Part shown: positions 34,315 through 43,767 of the stretch, piece after piece | How positions within the stretch are numbered: the stretch's first letter is position 1 | Layout of the letters: each line of letters starts with the position of its first letter | NCBI GenBank assembly: GCA_027475525.1 | Contig: JAMWFC010000049.1 | Coordinates: 1,117,297-1,181,296, forward strand | Reading direction: 5' to 3' | Length of the DNA: 64,000 bases | DNA from: Macrolepiota albuminosa | Lineage: Eukaryota; Basidiomycota; Agaricomycetes; Agaricales; Agaricaceae | Translations under genes and position numbers: made by a program | The notes under the pieces: model-generated | What the model was told of the DNA's origin: nothing | The model's input: the letters and a program-made list of their open reading frames with translations, nothing else | The model's database searches: none

Positions 34315-35055
34315 ATGACTGGCTCTCTTGATCCGGATCCTCCGTTCCCAGCGGCAGACACAGGTGACCTACCTGTGCTTCAAGCTGTGAAGGTGCAATC
34401 TGCATCAGCATACCAACCTCTGCCAAAGCAGGACGAAAAGATTCCTCGTGATGTTAGCGCGAGCTTTGGAATGCCTGGTGGGCTATCCGTATCACGGATG
34501 ATGTCCATTGTACGACCTGGTGGTAAACCAGGAGAGAGATCCACGGTCTCAGGAGTGTCGCTGCCAGCGAGCCAAATGCCTTCATTGATGTATCCGGTAT
34601 TGCCCGAGAGCTCTTCAGCTCTCTCTGAGGGTCAACTGGACGTTACCCAGTACTCGGAAATGGTACAAGGCAGCGCGTTTGCACATAGTACTCCATTCTG
34701 GACTGCACCTACTGAACAGCTTTTGGAATATGTGGCTGATGTGGCTACTGAACCGGGACCGTCGTCACTGACGACACAAGGACAGGTGCAAGGACCAGCA
34801 ATAGTGGTCAGTAGGGAGGACGACAATGGAGTAAGGTTGGAAAAGGCGTTGACAGTGCCTGGACTTCCAGAGTTGCACAGACGGGCCAGCAAACAGCCGC
34901 AAGTGAGGCATGACAGCCTCAGGAGGGTTATGGACTTAGAGTCCAAGCTGGAATCCTCAGATGATGAGGAAAGCAAAAGGTCGCATTCGACCTTGTCTAT
35001 CCAGTTACAGCTGGTGTTAGACCGATATCCATCAGTCACAAAGGAATTGATGTGA
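34315..35055 (+). pseudogene. Gypsy B1 gag, N-terminal part
   Basis: Starts MTGSLDPDPPFP and runs 246 codons to a TGA. It is the same protein as the open frame at 62963 (B2), which reads through this point with CGA. At this site B1 reads ELM-stop-KR where B2 reads ESTRKR: three neighbouring codons each lost a CpG. Composition is Pro/Ser-rich with an acidic patch (SSDDEESKRS) near the C-terminal side. The downstream gag continues in pieces. Assignment as gag rests on position after the 5' LTR and leader; no conserved capsid motif is visible. Confidence 0.75.
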
Positions 35056-35800
35056 AAGCGTCTGCAGCTCTATGTAGTAAAGCACTTACAGTTGCTGGCT
35101 GCTAGGAGCCACAAAGTACCCCGTGCAGATTCGAATGAATATAGAATACCTTAAGCGCAAAGTGGCGTGAGGGTCAGCAGTCTCAACGGCTATGCCAGCC
35201 AATTCAGTAGAATGTGAGATGAGTGTGTGCCGATGAGCGCCATTAATTGCAGATGCGATGGAATTGATCAATGTGCCTTGTCAGGCTAATGAGTCTCAGC
35301 AAGATTACGTTCGGCATCAGAATGCCGCAAACCGTCAACACATTGTTAGCGGAGTGCCTCAGCAGGCATTGTCTGAGGTGGAGACTGTGACAACAACTCC
35401 AGCAGAGCCAGAGGCAATACTTGCAGTGCAGGAGGTTAAGACACCTTGAAAGCAAGTTACTATCAAGGAAGAGGTGGACGAAGTCCACATTCTAGATGAA
35501 CGAACGTGACCACAATGCGTAGTGCGACGCATCCACCTAGTGGACAACTGGAATGAACACGTTAACTACCAGAGGATACGCAACCAGGACTTGCGTGATC
35601 ATGGCAAGTCGTTGATTGATGACCAGGGGGTAGCCTTTGAAGGGCGTGAGGGAGTAACGCCTGTCAATGACATGCGGCGACAATTCGCAGCTTGGTCTGC
35701 TGAACCAGACAGAGATCCAGGTGGTAGTGATGATAGTAGTGGTCACTACGAATGGAGGGAGCCACGTTGTCACATGCATCCAGCAAGGATACAAGGATGA
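35056..35800 (+). pseudogene. Gypsy B1 gag, distal part
   Basis: Continuation in several frames: QLYVVKHLQLLAARSH, ANESQQDYVRHQNAANRQH, EAILAVQEVKTP, then VDNWNEHVNYQRIRNQDLRD near 35540-35600. The first part matches B2 63700-64000. It ends near 35800, where the element jumps to the integrase N-terminus. The protease-RT-RNase H region present in B-II is therefore deleted. Confidence 0.6.
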
Positions 35801-35810
35801 TAATCTCTTC

Positions 35811-37235
35811 TTAGAGATTCTGAACAATATCCAAGCGCACCCACGCTTCAAGGTGGAGCAGCAGCTCGTCTACCTTACCAGACCCACGGGGTCCAAAGTC
35901 ATCTGCATTCCCCAGGAAAGGTCGCTGATTACGACTATCCTGGACCAGGCCCATAGAGTAGTGGGCCACTTCGGAACTCAGAAAACGCTGGACTATGTGT
36001 GACGCTGGTACTGGTGGCCGCAAATGGCCAAAGAGATGAGCCAATTTTGCTCAACATGCAAGCTATGTCAACAGTTGAAAGTATCGACTTTGAAGCCTCC
36101 AGGAAAGCTTCATTCGCTACCCATACCGGTCAAACCCTGGGATTCAATCGGGATGGACTTTATAGGTCCGTTCCTTGAGTCGAAGGGTTTTAACTACCTT
36201 TGGGTAGTGATCTGCAGAATGACCAGTATGGTCCATCTCATTCCGGTGAGAACCACCATGACAGCGTCGGACTTGTCGTGGATCTATCTCAAGGAGATAG
36301 TGCATCTCCATGGATTGCCAAGCTTGATAGTAAGCAATTGAGATGCTAAATTCACTTCCAAATGGTGGAAGGAGCTGCACAAACTGCTAGGAGCAAAGTT
36401 GCTCATGTCGACATCGTTCCATCTGCAAACAGATGGTCAAACTGAGCGTGTGAATAGAAATATTGCGCAAATATTGCGAGCATTCGTACGTTCTGATCAG
36501 AAGGACTGGGTGGATAGATGTCCCCTCGTGGAATTTGCGATAAACGTGAGTATATCAGAAACTACAGGGTATTCACCTTTTGAACTCAACAATGGCTACA
36601 TGCCATTCATGATTCGTGAGCTTCGTATGGACGAAGTGATTCATGTGGGAGTAAAGCAGTTTGCGCACAATGCGCTAGGGAACTTGGCAGATGCCCATGA
36701 TGCAATTATAGAATCGCGTGTATGGCAGACCAAACATGCGAATAATCGCAGACATGATGAACCGGACATCGAGAAAGGGAACCTAGTGTACCTTTCTACA
36801 AAGAACTTGAACCTGCCGAAAGGCAGAGCGAGTAAGTTGTGTCTGAAGTGGATTGGACCATATAAGGTCCTTGAGGCGGAGCTGAGCACGTCTAACTATG
36901 TGCTGGAACTACCCCATGCGCTGCAAGCACGCAGGATAGTGCCCAAGTTTCATGTGTTGCTATTGCAACCGTATATGGCCAGTAGTGATGTGCTCTTTCC
37001 TAATCGCGAAACTCCGGAGCTGTATGACTTTGGAACTGGCAATGACCAGGAGTGGTTTGTAGATGACCTCATAGGTCATCGGTGGACAAAAGGAAGCCTT
37101 GAATTCAAGGTAAGGTGGAGCTTAGGTGATACTACCTGGGAACCACTAGTGAACTGCAAAGACCTTGCAGCGATGGACAGGTATCTAGAGTTGCAGGGCA
37201 TGAAACACCCTCAACAGCTAGCAAAACGCGTGTAA
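35811..37235 (+). pseudogene. Gypsy B1 integrase with chromodomain
   Basis: Inserts cDNA into chromatin in active relatives. The N-terminal zinc-binding HHCC part is complete (DQAHRVVGHFGTQKTLDYV, then CSTCKLCQQ near 36045-36075). The core has the first Asp in SIGMDFIGPF near 36145, and LQTDGQTERVNRN near 36425. The second catalytic Asp is changed: the codons at 36336-36341 read Asn-stop where B-II has Asp-Arg (GATCGA to AATTGA), two CpG transitions. A further TGA replaces Arg at 36000. From 36399 to 37235 the frame is open for 278 codons, through GPYKVLEAELS and a chromodomain-like end (VDDLIGHRW, LEFKVRWSLGDTTWEPLVN). Confidence 0.85.
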
Positions 37236-37283
37236 CGCGCGTGTGGTGGTGGAATGTGGACAAAGTCCACTTTGATCGCCGGT

Positions 37284-38007
37284 TGTCAGGTTCCGCTGAG
37301 TCGGGGGCTTTCCGGGAAAGCGACGCCCTTACGATGCGGACTTGATCTACGGATACTCGGGTGCCTGGAACTCCGGGGTTCAAGACGAGGACAGGGGTAA
37401 TCCCGGGAGAGGGGACTAGAGTCCGGGGGTTTTGGATGAGAGTGGCTGGGAGCTAGAGGGGGTCGAGTCGTGAACCGGAGGTTCTAAGACGAGACCAAGT
37501 TAGTAACTTAAGAGTCGCGAAGTGCGTACCAAACTTATAGCACGCGAATACCAAGGCGTGCCAGTCGAAGCGTACCAAACGAGGCGTACCAGTCAAACAG
37601 AGGGCACGCAATATCCAAAGTAACAGTATGCAGTATCAAGACTACCGAATACAACAAGGGACTACGCTATAAGTACTACGGGACCGGGTCTCGGGGTTCC
37701 GGGATGTCTGGGATGGGTTCCGGGGGTCATTGAGTAGCGGCAGGGGCTGTATACCGGGATCGCGCGTGTGGGGCGCGCGATCAATTGGCGCGGATGGAGC
37801 CGTGATGCGTGATGTGTGATGGCTGGCACGAGTCGCGTGATCTGATCGTTGATCGGGGCTGGGGGCGGCTGATGGTGGTCCTTGATGCGCGTGATGGCGG
37901 TGTCGGCGGTCGTGATGGCGGGGCGTGTCCTGTGGGGTCGGAGGGAGGGTCCCGGATGGTGTTCCGGGGGTGTCCCGGGGTGGGCCCGGAGGGGAGGGGT
38001 CGTGACA
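37284..38007 (-). repeat. Solo LTR of family C (724 bp), inverted
   Basis: Plus strand TGTCAGGTTCC...GGTCGTGACA, the reverse complement of LTR C. Flanks are CCGGT (37279-37283) and CTGGT (38008-38012), a 5-bp duplication with one C-to-T change at a CpG. The uninterrupted site is seen in B-II near 15575. It is GC- and CpG-rich, so young relative to the copy at 8300. Confidence 0.9.
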
Positions 38008-38202
38008 CTGGTGAGAGGCCGGGTGGCATGTATTTGTGGTTGTTTACACCACTAGCGGAGTTGGGAGATTGTTTTTTTCTTTCTTTTCTCAGTCCCAATA
38101 CACGTAGTCTATGTGTCTAGTGAAAATGGCCTATTGGGGGCCGCAAAAGAGTGATCAGAGCCGGCAAGGCTCTAGTGGGGGGGGAGACCCCCGAATATAC
38201 AA

Positions 38203-39132
38203 ATGTCAAATCAGTACCAGAGGCAGCTGCCATATCCAGCGGCAAGCCAGTTTCAGTCAGCGGGCGTGGCCTATCCAGGCCGCAAGGAGCCGCTGCCATA
38301 CCAGACGCCCCTCCACTCGCAAGAGATGGAGGTCAATGACAAAGGGTGCTATGGGCGCCCAGAGGACAGCACGCGCCACGAGCGCTACTACCAGGAACTG
38401 TTGTCATGCTCAACTGCGTCGAACCCGACATATGCGGGTGTGGTGACGGGGCTGCCATCAGTACCATGGGCACATCGGCCCATGGCAGAGTTGTATGGGG
38501 AGCCTGCGCCACAAGCGCAGAGTTTAGCAGTGTCAGACGTGCTGTTGGGCAGACTGGAAGCAGCAGGACAGCCAGTCCCTGCAACTGCGTCCTTCCTGCA
38601 GGACAGTCTGGCCGTGATGGTGATGGAGGGATTGCTGGACCAGATCAAGCTGATGAAGAGGCAGCGCGTCACAGCGCTGGAACAGATCAAACGCGCGTCT
38701 AAGCGCAAAATTGCCACGGGTGAGGAACCGACCACCGAGGTCAAGAGGGCTAAATATCAGCCCAGTCGACCAGTCGACCCTCCATGGGCAAGGATGCTGT
38801 CAGATGCGCAATTTGCACGCCATGAGCAGCCTGCTCAGCCCGTGGCTTCATCATCACGGTTATCCGAGTCAGGCCCTCAGGCTTCCTCAGAGTCGCTGGC
38901 TGCAGTCAGTGAACCCTTGGCAGGCCTGTTCCTGGGTCAGCAGGAATCTGCATCATCCCAGGCCCCACCTAGGGGGTCCAAAACCGTCGCTGTGGCACCA
39001 AGAGCGCCCACTACCATTGTTCCTCGAGCTGAGCCTGGGAGGAGAACTCTGGCGCAAAATGCGCCTGTTCCTCTGGTGGCTCAGCCACCATTTGGATCTT
39101 CCGCCCCGGTCAAGTCGGGGTCGGTACACTGA
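38203..39132 (+). CDS. Gypsy B1 extra ORF, N-terminal part, unknown function
   Basis: Open for 309 codons from MSNQYQRQLPY. No domain is recognised. Visible parts: Tyr/Pro/Gln-rich N-terminus (PLPYQTPLHSQEMEVNDKG), a central helical stretch (DSLAVMVMEGLLDQIKLMKR), a basic segment (KRASKRKIATG), then a Ser/Pro/Ala-rich linker. The same protein starts at 16695 in B-II, so it belongs to the element family. It is cut by inserted sequence G near 39130 and continues after 40190. Position downstream of integrase and before the 3' LTR is unusual for a chromovirus. Confidence 0.6.
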   Translation: MSNQYQRQLPYPAASQFQSAGVAYPGRKEPLPYQTPLHSQEMEVNDKGCYGRPEDSTRHERYYQELLSCSTASNPTYAGVVTGLPSVPWAHRPMAELYGEPAPQAQSLAVSDVLLGRLEAAGQPVPATASFLQDSLAVMVMEGLLDQIKLMKRQRVTALEQIKRASKRKIATGEEPTTEVKRAKYQPSRPVDPPWARMLSDAQFARHEQPAQPVASSSRLSESGPQASSESLAAVSEPLAGLFLGQQESASSQAPPRGSKTVAVAPRAPTTIVPRAEPGRRTLAQNAPVPLVAQPPFGSSAPVKSGSVH

Positions 39133-40190
39133 TAGGCTTCTACTCGGACTGAGCGCATCAAGGGACATTATAGGCCAACCAACACTTGACGTATTGAGGA
39201 CTCTAGCGACCAGTTGAAAATATAGACCAGCCCTAGCTCTGGCAACTGACTTCAGGATTTAGACATTTATCCTAACCACTAGCTACCAAGCCTTCAGCAC
39301 ACTCCATTCACCTATCCCAAGGACAAAGGAGGCTCATAACATATAGCGCTTACACAACGGCGGGAGAGGACTCTAACTAAACCCCGATCACTTCCAGAAG
39401 GAGCCAGCAGCAGGCGCTGCCATTTGACGAGGCACTTCAATCAGAAGTCTAAAAGGATCAATGACGGCGGCACTGGATATACTTAAATCCGACATCTGGA
39501 CCTGTCAGGAACTAATACAATGTGTAGCGCTGACACTAGCGCTCACAGCGTCTGTTGAGGATTTTCCGACCATACCCCGGAACAGCCTGGCCAATCGGAG
39601 TTATAGTAAAAGTCAATATAGAGTCGCCGCTGGTCGCCATGGGTCATAATGCCGTTGGTCGCCGTCAGCCATGTGCAAAAGGTTGCCATTGACAGGTCGC
39701 CGTTAGAGGAAACCATGAGGAGAGGTGCTAGGAGGTAGCGCTGCAGATGGACTTGTATCTTGGCAAACACGGTAGCACATAGTATATAAAATAGCTACTT
39801 TACATGTATATAAAAACGAATCGTAACCTCTTAAGCACCCAGTTACACTTAGCGTTCAAATTGCACTAGCATTGCCTGACTTTGTCACCAAGTTTGGCGC
39901 TAGCTTTGTCTATCTTGTCTTCGTCGTTTACGGTGCCACTTACAGGCATGCTACGCTGTGCTATTTGTTTTATTCTCTATAACTTCTCCTAAACTACGAC
40001 ACTTACCACTTGCTAGGTAGCACCCGAGGCACTATCATCTAGCACATCACCCTATCACCTCTGCTCAAGCACACCGGGACCCTGCCGGGACTCCTCACAA
40101 ACCCGTACGCCAGGCGCTGGAGACAGCGTTGTACTGCATATTTGTCCAGCGCACCCAACTACACTTGGCATCATCAACGCCAACGTTGAG
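39133..40190. repeat. Inserted sequence G, possible solo LTR
   Basis: About 1.06 kb that interrupts the extra ORF. B-II lacks it at the matching place (17633-17650). It holds TATA-like TATATAAAATAGC near 39783 followed by a leader-like stretch, as in an LTR, but the exact ends and a target duplication could not be fixed. Short frames inside look non-coding. A GTCGCC(G/A)T(T/C)-type motif recurs near 39620-39710. Confidence 0.45.
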
Positions 40191-41370
40191 GCTGTAAGCC
40201 TCCTCTTGATGCCTCCAAGCTGGAGGTGATAGAGTTCCTGGCTGGCATTCCTGCACAGGCTGGGAAGGTCTCAATGTTGTTTCTGTTGCCCGTTACTGTG
40301 CCGGCACCACAGGCACACTTTTCCGTGGCCGTCTTGACCACTGACCCTCGCTCTCCCAAGCAATATGACAGTCTGGTGGTGACCTCGAAGAATTGTTCCA
40401 TGCCTGAAAAAGGCAAAGCACCTGTGGCCTCATTATCCGACGAGAGCGACTATGGAGAGTCAAGCTCGGAGCATGAGGAGGAGGCAGAGGAAGGGGAATT
40501 GGCAGCAGACTGATTCCAGCGAGTATCGTGCAATAAGTGCATTGCAAAGAAGAAGGCGATTTGCGCCAAGGAGCTGTGGGCCCTCAAACAGAGGTCCGAG
40601 GATGAGTTCTCGGGGAGAATTCCCAATGGATTGGGGGTGAAGGTATGGGGACCACTCGATATCGAGCAAACAAATTTGTGCTTCAGGGGAGCACTCAGCC
40701 ACTGCACTTATTATTTGTATCATTCGAATACCATGCTGTTGGGAGCCGAGGCCAACCAGGCAGCAGCATATGAGTTTTTGTCTGGGCACCGTGCTGGCAT
40801 TCTGGCCAGCATTGTTTACAAGTATTCCCCTCGCAGCCTTCCTCGCACACCATTAGAGCTGGATTGGCTCTACAAATATTATTCAAATGAGCATGCTCCC
40901 TGTCACGAACGGGTTACCGCCTACCTCCTCATCATGGAGCTTCAGATGTTTGCCCAGCGAACTGATGAGTGATTACATGACTGAACAATGATGCTCCTGA
41001 TGAAGGACCCGCGCTATCAAGGCCTCATCAACCTAGCTCAGGGGACAGATGACCTTGCACTCATCGAGCGCCGACACATTCCAGGGCGCTTTCTGCGCAC
41101 AAAAGAAGACAGCTTGACCACGCTGCGTGTAATGCATGCTCAAGACCCTTCCACTCCGTTCAACCTGGATCAGCTTGCGCAGTACACGCTGATCTTTGGC
41201 CGTCTGGGGTTGGAAAACATGTATCAAGGCATTGCGGTCGACCATGCCTACCGCATGCACTGGCAAACCCTCTTTGGGTTCGCCTTATGCCGAGCCCTTT
41301 GCGCTAACAGCGCAGCCAAGCCTGTGATCGTGCAGCGCATGACCCCCAAGTATTTCACTGGAACCATTCC
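40191..41370 (+). pseudogene. Gypsy B1 extra ORF, C-terminal part
   Basis: Resumes with LPLDASKLEVIEFLAGIP, as in B-II. An acidic patch follows (SDESDYGESSSEHEEEAEEG), then CNKCIAKKKAICAK and the conserved region GALSHCTYYLYHSN, PLELDWLYKYYSNEHAPC, HIPGRFLRTKED, DHAYRMHWQTLFGF, ALCANSAAKPVIVQRM. Two or more stops and a frame change separate the fragments. After QRMTP the B1 copy skips about 700 bp that B-II retains. No known fold is recognised. Confidence 0.6.
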
Positions 41371-41683
41371 AGCTGATACGCACTCTAGAGTCACGTGTAT
41401 ATACAGCGGACCCAGAGGAGGGGTCATTCTCTTTTTTGTTTTTTTTTATTGATTTGTTTATATATAAACATGCTCCACCTACTGCTGGCACAACATGCGC
41501 TCTTGTCTGATAAGGACTGCTTCCTATTGTGTCCAGAGGACACATCTACACTGCACATAAATGCTAACGCCTTGCAGCCATGCAATACACGTGTTAGTCA
41601 TCTGTTGTTTGCACTATTGTGCATCCTTTATCTCGTTCCACCTCCCTTCCTAAAGACCGAGTATTCGGTCTCATTGGGGGGTA

Positions 41684-41857
41684 TGTAACAGAGTCATCCG
41701 TGTTATTAGCATCAATGACGCTATAATCATTTAGTAGAGTATTACATAAGACAACATCTTGTTTTCACTCTAAGTACTAGTCAAATCCGATACTGCGGTC
41801 TGATTTAGCACTTGTGTGATACACACAAGATAGTTCTAACTTGTAACTCAGGTTACA
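41684..41857 (+). repeat. 3' LTR of gypsy B1
   Basis: 174 bp, TGTAACAGAG to CAGGTTACA, preceded by a polypurine tract ATTGGGGGGTA and followed by GGGCC, the second copy of the target duplication. Confidence 0.95.
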
Positions 41858-41862
41858 GGGCC

Positions 41863-42192
41863 CTTCAGCACTGCTCCAGACTGCTTATATAAGCTGGAGT
41901 TTGCCTTTCTGACTTCTAAAGTCCAGAGTTTTCCTCCCTTGTTTGCACAGTTGTTTGGTTAGTCAATTTTCAAGTTTTTAAGGTTTTGTTGTACTGTACA
42001 GTTGTTTCCCATGCTTCAGAAGCCCCAGAGGCATCCAACCTGGCATATGGAATCTCTAGACTTGTTCTCTTTGGATCCCTCTCTGCCAGGTGAGTAGTTA
42101 TTATGATATTGTCAGTACATACTCTAATACACTTTGGATCTCCCTCTGCCAGCTATGTGACTGAGCCACAGCCTCTAGAGGTTGCCCTTACA
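41863..42192 (+). repeat. 5' LTR of gypsy A1, right part
   Basis: Continues LTR A after gypsy B1: CTTCAGCACTGC, TATA-like TTATATAAGCTGGAG near 41886, the intron-like segment 42090-42152, and the end TAGAGGTTGCCCTTACA at 42192. Terminal TGTCAGGG and CCCTTACA are near-perfect inverted ends. Confidence 0.9.
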
Positions 42193-42306
42193 GCAGAACA
42201 AGTCTCTACATTTCGGTCTGGGAGCCTCCTTCAGCCTGCTTGAGCCCTCTCTTGCCCCTTTAGGTCCCTCCCCTACTGGATTACTCCCTGCCCCTCTGTT
42301 GCTTCT

Positions 42307-42870
42307 ATGACCCAACCAGCCCCCTCAGACACTCCCCTAGATGCTTCTGCCCTTCAGGATGATTCCTGGGGTCGCTTGCCTGCTCTGGAGACTCAGGTGC
42401 AGACCACTCAAGCTTCCTTCACCCTCCACACCACTGAACTTGCTGGATTACATCAGGCCACAGACACCATCTTCCATTCCCTTCAGGCCCTCTTAGAGTG
42501 CCTCCTTCTTGCTCCTACCCCTCTTTAGGCACCTCCAGTTAGGGCTGGAACACCCCCAGTCCCTCGCTTTGGGGCCTCCCCCCTAGTTCATGCCAATATT
42601 CCTTGCCCAGCACTTCCAGACGCATTCAATGGTGACTGAGCAATAGGCAAGCATTTTCTGCAGTCCTGCATCACCTATATTCAGCTCAGTGGTGAGGCTT
42701 TTCCCTCTGATGCTCTCAAGTGATATGGGCAGGGGAAGCAGACTCTAAATGAGTATATTGACTACTCCTTCAGAGCTCTTGCTGAACAGGCCTGTTATCT
42801 GGATGGTCTTCAGCTCTGTCTCACCTTCTGAGATGGCCTCCTTCCCAGTTCTGCAGGGGAGGATTTTCAA
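42307..42870 (+). pseudogene. Gypsy A1 gag
   Basis: Starts MTQPAPSDTPLDASALQDDS. Matching phrases with the copy at 7800-9250 include ELAGLHQATDTI, ALPDAFNGD, SCITYIQLSGEAFPSD and RALAEQACYLDGLQLCL. A segment between the FPSDALK and TLNEYIDY blocks is deleted, and several stops break the frame. The zinc knuckle seen at 9440 is not present here. Confidence 0.65.
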
Positions 42871-43150
42871 TAGAGTGACAGATGAGTTGTACACCTCTGC
42901 CACCTGGTGCTAATCAGTTTACATATCAATCAGTAGAATCTTCTAATGTATCGCTCCCTGTTCCTGATTCTCTGACTGAAACTGTAAGCACCCCCTCCAA
43001 CATACAAAATACCCCTTGGTCCAAGCCTCAGCTAAGACCTCCTCTCCTCCTTCTCCTGTCCAATGACCACATGTCCCAGCTTAGGAACAACACCTTCCTC
43101 ATTGCTATGTTGTTGCCTCCACTCCCTCTCCCAACTCTCTGCGTCTGAAT

Positions 43151-43680
43151 GTGGAGATTGAGACAACTGACACTCAGCAGACTCAAAGCATCATAGCTCT
43201 CTTAGACAGTGGTGCTACTGGACTCTTCCTAGACACCCATTATGTGGAACAACACCAGCTCACTACCCATCCCCTCTCTCACCCTATTCCAGTCTATAAC
43301 ATTGATGGTATGCTCAATAAAGCTGGATCTATCTGCTCAGTGGTGGATTTAGTTCTTTGTTATTGAACTCATTCTGAGCATGCAGTCTTTGCAGTCACCA
43401 GCCTAGGAAAGCAGGACATGATACTTGGGTTCTCCTGGCTGCATGACCACAATCCTGAGACTGACTGGGCCAAGGGTAAGGTGAGCATGAGCTGCTGCCC
43501 TCGACAGTGTTCCACATGTGCCAAGGAAGTTAGAAAGGGGTGTAGAGAGTCAGTCTGTGAGCATGCTGCTATCTGGGCTTGCTGAGTTGGACACCTCCCC
43601 TTTGCAGACCTCAACCTACTGGATCCTCCCTTCTTGGCATTCCCTTATAGAGAGGCCCTCTATGAGGACATTTGAGGTAT
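43151..43680 (+). pseudogene. Gypsy A1 aspartic protease
   Basis: The retropepsin active site is seen as IIALLDSGATGLFLD (DSG) near 43190-43235. It is followed by PIPVYNIDGMLNKAGSI and, after a TGA, SLGKQDMILGFSWLHDHNPE. The enzyme would process Gag-Pol. The flap region is interrupted by stops. Confidence 0.7.
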
Positions 43681-43767
43681 AGTGAGTGAAGCCCAGATGG
43701 AAGATGGATGCAAGGGTGAATTTGGGTGTGCTCCTGACCCAGAGTCTCCAGACAAGGCTATTGAGAC

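Larger units (their letters stand above)
34030..41857 (+). mobile_element. Gypsy chromovirus B1, two LTRs, internally deleted
   Basis: Complete element ends: LTRs 34030-34203 and 41684-41857 (174 bp each, TGTAAC...GTTACA) and a 5-bp target duplication GGGCC (34025-34029 and 41858-41862), inside an LTR A. Order: gag, integrase with chromodomain, solo LTR C (inverted insertion), extra ORF, inserted sequence G, rest of extra ORF, polypurine tract, LTR. Protease, RT and RNase H are missing, so it could only have moved with help. The two LTRs differ at eight positions, all transitions. Confidence 0.95.
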
